The position numbers and the translations under genes were made by a program. This document shows, in pieces, positions 25,170 to 32,739 of a stretch of DNA of 32,739 nt. Numbering within the stretch: position 1 is the first letter of the stretch; each line of letters begins with the position of its first letter. The DNA is taken from contig JASHRN010000082.1 in assembly GCA_030037335.1 (NCBI GenBank), positions 1-32,739 of the forward strand, in the 5' to 3' direction. The notes below the pieces were generated by a model, which was given only the letters and a program-made list of their open reading frames with translations, was not told the origin of the DNA and did not search any database. This stretch comes from Candidatus Acidiferrales bacterium (GTDB lineage: Bacteria > Acidobacteriota > Terriglobia > Acidiferrales > UBA7541).

Positions 25170-26600
25170 ATGCGGGTCGTGTTCTGCCGAAACGGCACCT
25201 GGGAACTGATCCTCGCGCTTGCTCTCGCAGGCGTTTGCGCGCCGAAGGCGTACGCCCAGACGCAGCCCTTATCGGAATCGCAGGATTCAAATAACTCAGC
25301 AAGCTCGCCGGACACAAGCCTCTCAATTTTTCCGCATTCGGAATCCAGCCGGTGGTGGATTTCCGGCCAGAGCAACTTAATCCTGCAATGGCATCCATCA
25401 TTTCCTTCGGATTACAGCGGGCGAAACAGCCTGTCAGCCGCAGCGCAGAGCGCCACATCGCATGTGCTGACGCTGTACACAGGTTACGAGCTCGCGGACG
25501 ACAGCGAAGTCTTTTTCGATCTTGAAGATTCGACCGGCTCAGGAATCGGCAATGCGCTGGGACTAGCCGGCTACACCAATCTGGATGTGGTGCGCACGGC
25601 CGCTGGCGTACCGCTCTCGCACGCGCCGTATCTGGCTCGACTGCTTTTCCGGCAAATCATCCCGCTCTCTTCCCAATGTGTTCCCGCAGATCGATCATGG
25701 CAGAACTTGGCGACGTCGCTTCCCAAGCGCCGCTTGGAATTCTGGATTGGTAAAATGACTGTGCCAGATTTCTTTGATACGAATGGACCAGGCAGCGATT
25801 CGCATCTGCAATTTCTGAATTGGACAGTGGACAACAACGGCGCCTACGACTACGCCGCCAACACGCGCGGATACACGGATGGCGCGATGCTCGAATACGA
25901 CGATGGCCGCTGGAGCGCGCGATTTCTTGAAGCACTGATGCCCAAAGTGGCCAACGGCATCAATCTTGATGCCGATCTTGCCCGCTCGCGAGCCGAGAAT
26001 TTCGAGATTGACTACAATGGCGGATTTCTACATCACCGCGACGGGGCGATCCGCGCACTGACCTACCTCAACCACGCAGACATGGGAAATTACCAGGAAG
26101 CGATCGACGAGTTTCTGGCCGGCGAAACCGCTACGCCGAATATCATCGCAACGCGCAGAGAAGGCCGACACAAATACGGCGTGGGAGCCAATTTCGAGCA
26201 GAACTTGACCGACCGCCTTCGCACGTTTGGGCGGTGGGGATGGAACGACGGGCATAATGAGTCATTTGTGTATACTGAAGTGGATCAAACGCTTGAATTT
26301 GGCGGAGACTATCGCGGCGATGGATGGCATCGAAAGAACGATCGCGTGGGCGCGGCTTTCTCCATGAATGCCATTTCACCGGAGCACAGAGAATACCTTG
26401 CGCTGGGCGGACTTGGCTTTTTGCTCGGGGATGGCGCGCTAAACTACGGGCGGGAAAAGATCGTCGAATCGTATTATACCGCGCACCTATGGAGCGGCCT
26501 TTTCACGTCGTTCGACCTTCAGCACATCAACAATCCCGGGTACAACCGGGACCGCGGCCCCGTTCTGGTTCCCGCGCTGCGTCTCCACGTGGATTTCTAG
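25170..26600 (+). CDS. OprB-type carbohydrate porin
   Basis: Predicted outer-membrane protein of 476 aa. The signal peptide covers about residues 11-30, ending AYAQ. The mature N-terminus has SGQSNLILQWHPSFPSDYSG, the opening pattern of the OprB carbohydrate-selective porin family. Alternating aromatic/hydrophobic strands follow, and the chain ends in Phe after LHVDF, as barrels do. It lies 188 bases after the GH35 stop on the same strand. That gap holds an AT-rich stretch and a doubtful 62-aa ORF. The GAGGG run touches the ATG, so the GTG at 25179 is an alternative start. It would let oligosaccharides into the periplasm for the two glycosidases. Confidence 0.85.
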   Translation: MRVVFCRNGTWELILALALAGVCAPKAYAQTQPLSESQDSNNSASSPDTSLSIFPHSESSRWWISGQSNLILQWHPSFPSDYSGRNSLSAAAQSATSHVLTLYTGYELADDSEVFFDLEDSTGSGIGNALGLAGYTNLDVVRTAAGVPLSHAPYLARLLFRQIIPLSSQCVPADRSWQNLATSLPKRRLEFWIGKMTVPDFFDTNGPGSDSHLQFLNWTVDNNGAYDYAANTRGYTDGAMLEYDDGRWSARFLEALMPKVANGINLDADLARSRAENFEIDYNGGFLHHRDGAIRALTYLNHADMGNYQEAIDEFLAGETATPNIIATRREGRHKYGVGANFEQNLTDRLRTFGRWGWNDGHNESFVYTEVDQTLEFGGDYRGDGWHRKNDRVGAAFSMNAISPEHREYLALGGLGFLLGDGALNYGREKIVESYYTAHLWSGLFTSFDLQHINNPGYNRDRGPVLVPALRLHVDF

Positions 26601-26652
26601 GAACGGTGAGACCCATGGCGTTAAGTTCCCACTGCCTCGCTGTCCCGGCCGG

Positions 26653-27786
26653 CTAGTGCGCGGGAGGACCGAGATAGTAGCCCGGGCGAGTGCGTACGCG
26701 CAAACTAGGTTCCGTGACGCGCACTTCGATGTTGTGGTACCCGTAGCCTTCGCTTGCTGGAGGGTGATATGCGAGCAGGTAGACACCGTGAATGTCATTG
26801 CCGATGGCGTTCATGTCACTTTGAATAGAGCGAACTTTCATTGCTCCTTCGTGGAGTCCACCGGTACCCGCACTTGCAATCTCAAGTGAATTCCGTCCTA
26901 CGACATTGGCGGCGTGCTGCACGAGCCACGCGATGAGTGGGAAGAGCGGGATACTCTGATTTCCCATTTCCTCGTCAACGACCTGCTGCGTTTGCAGCGT
27001 TCCCGGAGGAGGATTGACTGGATAGGTTCCCGGCGGCCCGACTTCAATATTCTTTTTTTGTTGCGGTGGTTGGTGGAATTCCGCGGCCGTGGTGCTCAGG
27101 CCGATGGAGTAGATCGTTGTATTGCCGAGCTGCGCGCGACGCAGCACCTGGCCAAGCTTGGTTTCGCTGCCTTTATCAAGCTTCTCTCCCACAACGACGA
27201 TGATCCGGCGGCGTTCTGGCGGTTGCTCTTCGAGGAGGCTCTCGGCGCGGTCGAGAGCGTCGTAAAGACGCGCACCGTCGAGTCCGGGCTTGATATGGTT
27301 AATGGCGTCAAGCACGAGGTCGGAATCGGTGGTCATTGGGCGCAGCAAGTCGACTTCATCGTTGTAGCCAATTACCGCCGCTTGTCCATTTCCAGCCATG
27401 ACCATTTGCGTGAAGATAATTCCCGTTTTGCTAACCTCGGGCAGCAGAGGAGCGACCCGCGAGCTGGTTTCAAGCACGAGAACGATTGATAAAGGATCGC
27501 CGCCTTGATCAAAGCGGATAATCTGCTGCGGTTTGCTGTCATCAAAAATCTGGAAATCGTTTTGAGTTAGATTGAGCACCGCCTGCCCCGATTTTGTTGC
27601 GACGGCGACAGGCAATGTGACGACGTTTACATGGACATTGAGAATGGGAGGCTTCTGATTCTGCTGCTCTTGCACGCCAGGCTTTATGGGCAAGGGACCC
27701 GGTTGACCCTGTCCAAATAGAGGCCCCGCGAACGTTAGCACGGCAAGGAATGCGATCAATCGCTGAACCGTAGAGAGTTTTGCCAT
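26653..27786 (-). CDS. Exported VWFA-related acidobacterial protein
   Basis: Predicted protein of 377 aa with a signal peptide (VQRLIAFLAVLTFAGPLFGQ). After a Pro/Gln-rich stretch comes a beta segment typical of this lineage-restricted family (VNVVTLPVAVATKSGQ, LTQNDFQIFDD), then a von Willebrand A-like domain (from about residue 95) and a C-terminal beta module (HNIEVRVTEPSLRVRTRPGYY). VWA domains normally bind metal through DxSxS. Here the place reads LETSSR, so the site is degenerate. The family is abundant in Acidobacteria and of unknown role. It converges on the porin gene with a 52-base gap and no clear terminator. Confidence 0.9.
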   Translation of the reverse strand: MAKLSTVQRLIAFLAVLTFAGPLFGQGQPGPLPIKPGVQEQQNQKPPILNVHVNVVTLPVAVATKSGQAVLNLTQNDFQIFDDSKPQQIIRFDQGGDPLSIVLVLETSSRVAPLLPEVSKTGIIFTQMVMAGNGQAAVIGYNDEVDLLRPMTTDSDLVLDAINHIKPGLDGARLYDALDRAESLLEEQPPERRRIIVVVGEKLDKGSETKLGQVLRRAQLGNTTIYSIGLSTTAAEFHQPPQQKKNIEVGPPGTYPVNPPPGTLQTQQVVDEEMGNQSIPLFPLIAWLVQHAANVVGRNSLEIASAGTGGLHEGAMKVRSIQSDMNAIGNDIHGVYLLAYHPPASEGYGYHNIEVRVTEPSLRVRTRPGYYLGPPAH

Positions 27787-27943
27787 ATCTTCACTCTATC
27801 TGATTCCGCCCCGAACGTCGACGTTGCACCTGGACAGGAGAGGGATACGTAATTTGCATGAAACTCGAGATGAAATACGGCATCAACCTCTGCGGAACCG
27901 AATTAAAATGCTTAGGTTGCAAATTGAAGACCCAGGAGAACGA

Positions 27944-28795
27944 ATGACACTGCGCAGCCACAGGCCGTCGCCGAAGCTGATGTATCGTGATCCGGAATTC
28001 ATCGAAAGCCCAGCCGCGCGGCCGATGCGGATCATGGCGGAGTATTTCGACCCGTTGACGCGACTGCGCCGGGAACATATCGGAGACACGATTGTGATGT
28101 TCGGGTCGGCACGCATCCTGCCGAAGAATCGGGCGATCGCCAAGCTCCATCGGCTACAAAAGAGTAAGCGTGCTCACAGTGACCCGTGGCTTCGCTCTGA
28201 GATTCGAGCGGCGAGAGCCAGCATTGAAATGTCACGGTATTACGAAGAAGCGCGGGAACTAGCGAAGAGAATCACGGCATGGTCGCTGACGCTCGGAGAA
28301 TATCCGCGAAGATTTGTCATCTGTTCCGGCGGAGGTCCCGGAATCATGGAAGCCGCCAACCGGGGAGCAACGGAAGCAGGGGGCTCAAGCATCGGCCTGA
28401 GCATTCAGCTCCCGCATGAGCAAGAGTCGAACCGCTACATCTCCCCGCAACTGAATCTCTTTTTCCATTATTTCTTTATGCGCAAGCTTTGGTTTGCGCA
28501 ACTGGCGAAGGCGCTGATCGTTTTCCCTGGAGGATTTGGCACGATGGACGAGTTATGGGAAATGCTCACCCTTCTGCAAACGGGCAAATTACCGCCATAT
28601 CATTTGATTCTGATCTACGGGCGCAAGTATTGGGACAAGGTGCTCAACTGGCGAGCCATGGTGAACGCAGGTACGATCAGCGAACGGGAATTCAAACTGC
28701 TGCAATTTGCCGACACAGTGGATGAGGCTTTTGTACGCATTCGAACAGGATTGGAGAAATATCATTTAGTCCTCGATACAGACTGGGAAGGATGA
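27944..28795 (+). CDS. LOG-family Rossmann-fold nucleotide hydrolase
   Basis: Predicted protein of 283 aa. I moved the start from the ORF track's TTG to ATG 27944 (MTLRSHRP), which has AGGAG five bases upstream. The family marks are SGGGPGIMEAANRGA (residues about 128-142) and PGGFGTMDELWE (about 195-206), the active-site motif of LOG/TIGR00730 proteins. Characterised relatives release ribose 5-phosphate from cytokinin nucleotides or AMP. The chain is longer than plant-type LOGs (about 190 aa), with an extra N-terminal region of about 45 aa and an insert rich in Lys and Arg (residues about 62-95), which matches the larger bacterial subgroup. Exact substrate unknown. Confidence 0.9.
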   Translation: MTLRSHRPSPKLMYRDPEFIESPAARPMRIMAEYFDPLTRLRREHIGDTIVMFGSARILPKNRAIAKLHRLQKSKRAHSDPWLRSEIRAARASIEMSRYYEEARELAKRITAWSLTLGEYPRRFVICSGGGPGIMEAANRGATEAGGSSIGLSIQLPHEQESNRYISPQLNLFFHYFFMRKLWFAQLAKALIVFPGGFGTMDELWEMLTLLQTGKLPPYHLILIYGRKYWDKVLNWRAMVNAGTISEREFKLLQFADTVDEAFVRIRTGLEKYHLVLDTDWEG

Positions 28796-28806
28796 GTGTC
28801 TAAGAA

Positions 28807-28826
28807 CAAGAGCGCCCTCGCTCTTG
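28807..28826 (+). other. Perfect 8-bp stem-loop after LOG gene
   Basis: CAAGAGCG and CGCTCTTG pair fully around a four-base loop (CCCT), 12 bases after the LOG stop. Neither strand has a T-run beside it, so it is not a standard intrinsic terminator. It may protect or trim the RNA end. The rest of the 112-base gap shows nothing else. Confidence 0.4.
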
Positions 28827-28907
28827 GAGGATAGATCGGTGCGTCGCATCTTCGGAGTAGCTGAAATCATCTGAATTAAGGTTGGCATCAGAACCCAAAG
28901 GAGCGTT

Positions 28908-29456
28908 ATGCACGAGAGAGCCTTCCTGCAAGCAACCATCGATCAATTTCGGGTTCAAAAAAGCCTGGCGGATCGAGCTATGGCGCAGATCAACGATGAA
29001 CAGTTCTTCTCCCAGCTCGATCCTGAATCGAACAGCATTGCCATGATTGTGAAGCACGTCGCCGGGAATCTACGATCTCGCTGGACGGACTTTTTGGAGA
29101 CTGACGGAGAAAAGCCAACGCGACGGCGCGATGCGGAATTCTTACAGGAAGAGACCGACAGCCGAACCAGCCTGATCGAGAGCTGGGAAGCGGGCTGGCA
29201 ATGCGTACTCGATTCGCTCGAAGAGCTTGCCCCCTCAGACTTGATCCGGCAGGTGCGAATCGCATCGGAGCCCCACAACGCGCTGCAGGCCATTCAACGC
29301 TCGCTTGCTCATACCGCGCAACATGCGGGCCAAATCGTGCTCCTCGCGAAGCACTTTGCCGGGCAGCGCTGGCAAACCTTAAGCATTCCTCGTGGACAAT
29401 CAGAAGAGCACAATCGGAAACTTGCGGCGAAATACGCTTCAGGCGAGACAGCCTGA
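28908..29456 (+). CDS. DUF1572/DinB-like protein
   Basis: Predicted protein of 182 aa; AAGGAG lies five bases before the ATG. Four-helix character, with His in MIVKHVAGNLRSRW (about residue 50) and HTAQHAGQIVLLAKH (about 135-150). The SIAMIVKHVAGN opening and RSRWTDF continuation fit the DUF1572 branch of the DinB superfamily. The third DinB-type gene of the window, it is clearly different in sequence from the other two, so they are not recent duplicates. It stands alone, with the next gene on the opposite strand and converging. Function unknown. Confidence 0.85.
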   Translation: MHERAFLQATIDQFRVQKSLADRAMAQINDEQFFSQLDPESNSIAMIVKHVAGNLRSRWTDFLETDGEKPTRRRDAEFLQEETDSRTSLIESWEAGWQCVLDSLEELAPSDLIRQVRIASEPHNALQAIQRSLAHTAQHAGQIVLLAKHFAGQRWQTLSIPRGQSEEHNRKLAAKYASGETA

Positions 29457-29491
29457 GCGCAGCCGAGACGTCAGCTGCGCCCCTATTTCGG

Positions 29492-29806
29492 TTAGTTGGT
29501 TGAGCCCAGCAACTCCGTGGCGTAGAAGGCCTTGAAACGGCGTGTCTCGTCCTGGTCGTGCAACATCACCACCGGCACAATTCGAAGCGTGCGATGGCAT
29601 CCGCGGCAAGCGGACATTTCCCCATGCAGATCCTGAACGAAGCCGTCCGTGAAGTGATATTCCCCGCGAGGCCGCCGCGCTGGCTTACTTCCGACCGTCC
29701 CACAGTGAGGACAAGTAAATTCCAGACGGTCATCCTGAGGGTCGCGATTGAGCGCTGCACGGCCTGTATAGCGGATTCCTACGGTTTCTGTACTAAGCCG
29801 ACTCAT
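29492..29806 (-). CDS. Small CxxC protein, hypothetical
   Basis: Predicted protein of 104 aa from ATG 29806, supported by AGGAGGTG five to six bases upstream. The ORF track's 232-aa version extends far beyond this start without support, through a Ser/Arg-rich stretch that does not look like protein. It holds CPHC (residues 32-35) and CRGC (67-70), which could bind one zinc, in an otherwise basic and His-bearing chain. I do not recognise a family. A metal-binding or nucleic-acid role is possible. The 187-base gap upstream, towards the barrel gene, shows only a weak six-pair hairpin (29944-29960). Confidence 0.75.
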   Translation of the reverse strand: MSRLSTETVGIRYTGRAALNRDPQDDRLEFTCPHCGTVGSKPARRPRGEYHFTDGFVQDLHGEMSACRGCHRTLRIVPVVMLHDQDETRRFKAFYATELLGSTN

Positions 29807-29993
29807 AATGGCACCTCCTATGATTTCGGGAGCCGAAAACGCACGTTCAACCGATTGGATGCAGGATGATGAGCGAGCGATGCCGCTATTAAACCTTGCA
29901 GATTTAGAGGAGTGCGTCTTTTCCGACTCGACTACTTCCGTGACTTGCGGGCATCGCAAGGGGCTTGTCCGGCTGGGCGACGAACCGTGCTTG

Positions 29994-30491
29994 TCAGAAA
30001 TTGAACACCAAGCCCAACGAAATACGGAAATTGTTCTGCCCGGTACTGTTGAAACGAGAATGGATATAGTCGACCTGAATCGGCCGGAAGGCCAAGAGCT
30101 TGGTAGCGTGGATATCGATGCCTCCGCCAAAGCCCTCGGCAAGTGAAGTACCCGAAGCCCCGCCGCCGCCCACATGGACTCCGCCAACAAGCCCGTGGAC
30201 GAAAGGGGAGACTGTAGCCGGGAAGCGCAATTGGGGACCGAAGAGGAACGAATGAACGTTCGATCCAGAAACGCCGTTAATGGTGCCGTAATTACCGCTT
30301 AAATCGACAGTCACCCCAACGGCGCTTGCAAAATTGTCAGTGAACGCCGCGTCCCACCCGTTTAGACTTGCGGTGCTGGGCGAACTATCCAAATGGAGGT
30401 ATGAGTAGCCAGCATACAGGTTGTAATGCTGGGCGTGAGCGGCGACCGGAAGTAGTAGCAGAACCCCCAAGAAAAAGACGAATTTTCGCAC
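29994..30491 (-). CDS. Small outer-membrane beta-barrel protein
   Basis: Predicted protein of 165 aa starting at GTG 30491 (VRKFVFFLG), with GGAGG nine bases upstream. The upstream 58 residues in the ORF track lack a start with an SD and do not look like a leader. The signal peptide ends AAHAQ. The mature chain starts YNLYAGYSYLHL and ends RISLGLVFNF: alternating strands with a terminal Phe, as in eight-stranded OmpA/OmpW-like barrels. The Gly-rich GGVHVGGGGASG segment may be a loop. Its function is not known. The 215-base gap to the divergent AsmA-family gene holds no ORF I trust. Confidence 0.8.
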   Translation of the reverse strand: MRKFVFFLGVLLLLPVAAHAQHYNLYAGYSYLHLDSSPSTASLNGWDAAFTDNFASAVGVTVDLSGNYGTINGVSGSNVHSFLFGPQLRFPATVSPFVHGLVGGVHVGGGGASGTSLAEGFGGGIDIHATKLLAFRPIQVDYIHSRFNSTGQNNFRISLGLVFNF

Positions 30492-30706
30492 CGATATGTT
30501 CCTCCAAACATTAGATTTTCCCGCACGATAGCAAGAACGAAGATACGTGCCCCCTGGAGTTAGATGATTGCGCAGAGCAAGCGGTTGGAGCGCCGGCAGG
30601 TTCGTTGCGCTTTTGTCCGAAGCGGGACTAAGATTCATTTGTTTCGCCGCGGCACTGGAAACCACGGGAAAACGGGCGCAGAAACTGGGAATCGAGGAGA
30701 GGCCTC

Positions 30707-32065
30707 ATGTCACGATTCAAGAAACCAGTGGCGATCGTGGCGATCATTATTGCGGTCATTGTTCTCGTCCTGATTATTGCACCGTTTTTCATCAATGCCG
30801 ATCTATTTCGGCCCGAAATCGAAAGGGCGCTCAGCCAGAAACTAGGACGCAAAGTGCAGCTTGGTCACATCCGCGTATTGCTTTTTTCCGGTAGCTTGTC
30901 CGCGGACCAGATCTCTATATCGGACGATCCAGCATACAGCACCGAGCCTTTCCTCACGGCAAAATCACTGTCCATCGGCATCGATGTGATGGCACTGATT
31001 TTTTCACGTGACCTTCGAGTGCACTCGCTCAATTTCATTAATCCCCGGGTACAACTGTTGAGGACCGCCTCGGGCGAGTGGAATTTCGCGACTCTCGGAA
31101 CCACGGCGAAATTTGCACACCGTAACCAGCGCTCGAGCTCTCTTCCTATATCGCTGAAGGTGGACCAAGATAATCCGGAGGGAGCCACGGCCTCCACAGC
31201 AGCCCTCAACAGCTTTTCAGTCGACCAAATGAAGATATCCGATGGTACGGTCGCGTTGGGTAGGGTTGGACAACCGCCAAGCCCCGCCTATCAGACCGTG
31301 AGCATTTCTGCGCGGGGCATTTCCCAAACAGCGGCTTTCCCCTTTCAATTCGAGGCCAAGACGCCCGGCGGCGGCAAAATCAGCCTGACCGGAACGTTAG
31401 GGCCGATGGACAACAATGACGGCAACCATATTCCTTTCCAAGGGCGGGCCAAAGCGCAAAATATCCCCGCGCAGGACATCGAAAATCTCATGGCGGTTTT
31501 GGGGTATGCGCTTCCTGCCGGCTCCCATCTTAATGGCGGAGCAGTTCAGGCGGATATGGCGTTGCAGGGACCGCTCGATAAGTTGGCGGCGGATGGTCCG
31601 GTGAAACTCAGCGCGGTGACACTTACCGGATTCAGTCTCGCGTCGAAGCTTTCGGCAGCGCTCGGCCAATCCGGTGCGCACACTGGAAATGACACGCTCA
31701 TCGATGTTGCCGAAGGGACTTTTCAATACGGGCCCCGAGGCGTGCACGCGGAGAATCTGAATGTAGAGATCGCTTCCGTTGGCAGCGTGACAGGATCAGG
31801 TACAATCAGCGCCGAGAACATGTTGGACATGCGGCTGGTCGCGAAGCTTACAGGGTCCAGTCTAATCGCCAGGCTGACTCAGATTTCTTTTTTCAATAAG
31901 GGCGGGGGGATTCCCTTTCGGGTCGAAGGGGACGTTTCAAATCCTCAAGTCACCGCGGATATCCCCGGCCTGAGCAATACCCCGCTCAATCAGTTGAAAA
32001 TCCCGATCAAGGGGCAGTTGGGCAGCGTGCTTGGCGGTCTTCTCAAGAAGAAAGAGCCGCAGTAG
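30707..32065 (+). CDS. AsmA-family membrane-anchored protein
   Basis: Predicted protein of 452 aa. GAGGAGAGG lies upstream of the ATG. A single N-terminal membrane helix (about residues 7-28) is followed by the AsmA start pattern: NADLFRPEIERALSQKLGRKVQLG. The rest is a long periplasmic beta-rich chain. AsmA-like proteins are thought to bridge the two membranes and move lipids or help outer-membrane assembly; the exact role here is unknown. The length is short for AsmA itself (about 620 aa) but normal for the smaller paralogs. The SDR gene starts 46 bases after it; a five-pair CGCCC/GGGCG hairpin (32072-32085) lies between. Confidence 0.85.
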   Translation: MSRFKKPVAIVAIIIAVIVLVLIIAPFFINADLFRPEIERALSQKLGRKVQLGHIRVLLFSGSLSADQISISDDPAYSTEPFLTAKSLSIGIDVMALIFSRDLRVHSLNFINPRVQLLRTASGEWNFATLGTTAKFAHRNQRSSSLPISLKVDQDNPEGATASTAALNSFSVDQMKISDGTVALGRVGQPPSPAYQTVSISARGISQTAAFPFQFEAKTPGGGKISLTGTLGPMDNNDGNHIPFQGRAKAQNIPAQDIENLMAVLGYALPAGSHLNGGAVQADMALQGPLDKLAADGPVKLSAVTLTGFSLASKLSAALGQSGAHTGNDTLIDVAEGTFQYGPRGVHAENLNVEIASVGSVTGSGTISAENMLDMRLVAKLTGSSLIARLTQISFFNKGGGIPFRVEGDVSNPQVTADIPGLSNTPLNQLKIPIKGQLGSVLGGLLKKKEPQ

Positions 32066-32111
32066 ACTTAGCGCCCAAGTGGGCGGAGCTTTCCTGAGGA
32101 CAGATCGAAAC

Positions 32112-32739
32112 ATGTTTGAGGCCGGATTATTGAAAGAACGAAAAATCTTGATCACCGGCGGCGGCACAGGGCTGGGCCGGTCGATGGCCATTTGTTTCGC
32201 AAAATTGGGTGCTGATGTGTTCTTGATCGGCCGGCGAAAGGAGCCGCTTGTAGATACCTGCAAGGAGATTCGCGCCGCAGGATCAAACGCTGGATACGTC
32301 TGCTGCGATGTGCGTGATTTTGCCGCAATAGAAAACGCAATCAGGACCGCCGAAAATGAGTTCGAAAGCATCGATACCCTCGTGAATAATGCCGCAGGGA
32401 ATTTCATCGCCCGGACAGAAAAACTGTCGCCGAATGCATTCAACGCGGTCGTCGGAATCGTGCTGCAGGGAACGTTCTACTGCACGCTCGCGCTGGGAAG
32501 GAAGTGGATTGCAGCACGGAAGCCAGGAAACATCCTCAATATTGCGGCGACATATGCGGCGGTAGGCTCAGGATCAGGATTCGTTGTCCCATCGGCGTGC
32601 GCAAAGGCCGGGGTTCTGGCGATGACGCGTTCTCTGGCAGTGGAATGGGCGAAATACTCCATTCGGCTGAACGCGATTGCTCCTGGGCCGTTTCCGACTG
32701 AGGGAGCTTGGTCGCGTCTTCTGCCCACCAAAGATTTGG
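32112..32739 (+). CDS. SDR oxidoreductase, 2,4-dienoyl-CoA reductase-like (partial)
   Basis: Runs off the window after about 209 residues with no stop. It is absent from the ORF track's list because it is open-ended. It has the SDR cofactor loop TGGGTGLGRS (residues about 15-24), NNAAGNF, and the segment GSGFVVPSACAKAG. The usual catalytic YxxxK is SxxxK here, with a Tyr about 13 residues earlier (IAATYAA). This is the arrangement known from mitochondrial-type 2,4-dienoyl-CoA reductases, and the following LAVEWAKYSIRLNAIAPGP also fits that group. It probably reduces unsaturated fatty acyl-CoAs with NADPH. The start at ATG 32112 has only a distant GAGGA. Confidence 0.88.
   Translation, partial: MFEAGLLKERKILITGGGTGLGRSMAICFAKLGADVFLIGRRKEPLVDTCKEIRAAGSNAGYVCCDVRDFAAIENAIRTAENEFESIDTLVNNAAGNFIARTEKLSPNAFNAVVGIVLQGTFYCTLALGRKWIAARKPGNILNIAATYAAVGSGSGFVVPSACAKAGVLAMTRSLAVEWAKYSIRLNAIAPGPFPTEGAWSRLLPTKDL

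Noticed and set aside
29492-30190. 232-aa version of the small CxxC gene
   Set aside because: The first 128 residues have no SD, overlap the barrel gene and look like non-coding frame; ATG 29806 has AGGAGGTG.

Overview
The window looks like chromosomal DNA from an Acidobacteriota bacterium. The best taxonomic clue is an exported protein of the VWFA-related acidobacterial type. Supporting clues are several DinB/DUF1572 proteins, two Tat-exported enzymes, an OprB-type carbohydrate porin (so an outer membrane is present) and moderately GC-rich sequence. I saw no tRNA, rRNA, CRISPR array, insertion sequence or phage gene. The genome is gene-dense and no gap without a gene exceeds 300 bases. Several starts are GTG or TTG, chosen by Shine-Dalgarno (SD) spacing.

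Left part (about 0.1-9.2 kb): a DinB protein on the plus strand faces a long minus-strand run. In transcription order the run is glgC (ADP-glucose synthesis), a SAM methyltransferase, enolase with an N-terminal extension, a many-TM sensor histidine kinase, an ABC ATPase with its overlapping permease, and a small exported DUF1579-like protein. Next come rpsU (ribosomal protein S21) and a two-zinc-ribbon protein on the plus strand, ending at a clear intrinsic terminator (10195-10242).

Middle (10.3-14.7 kb): a Tat-exported HisC-like aminotransferase is divergent from a DinB gene followed closely by a short-form 2-oxoglutarate dehydrogenase E1. Near-consensus promoters face both ways between them. 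The rightward one would start RNA almost at the DinB GTG.

Centre-right (14.7-26.6 kb): this is the most system-like part, a galactoside-type utilisation locus around a 150-bp divergent promoter region. Leftward lie a sugar-1-phosphate nucleotidyltransferase, a GHMP (galactokinase-like) kinase, a Tat-exported clan-D glycosidase, a sodium:solute symporter, an unlisted 48-aa membrane protein, an exported amidohydrolase and a small exported protein. The first four junctions are ATGA overlaps or gaps of about 20 bases or less. Rightward lie a secreted GH35 beta-galactosidase and an OprB-like porin. Together they suggest entry through the porin, periplasmic cleavage of alpha- and beta-galactosides, sodium-driven import, phosphorylation at C1 and direct nucleotidyl transfer. 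That would be a kinase/pyrophosphorylase route instead of the classical GalT step. No galT or galE is in the window, and the kinase has a Lys where galactokinases have a sugar-binding Glu, so the true sugar is uncertain.

Right end (26.6-32.7 kb): a VWFA-type exported protein with a degenerate metal site, a LOG-family nucleotide hydrolase, a DUF1572/DinB protein, a small CxxC protein, a small outer-membrane beta-barrel protein, an AsmA-family protein, and the first two thirds of an SDR oxidoreductase that resembles 2,4-dienoyl-CoA reductase and runs off the window.
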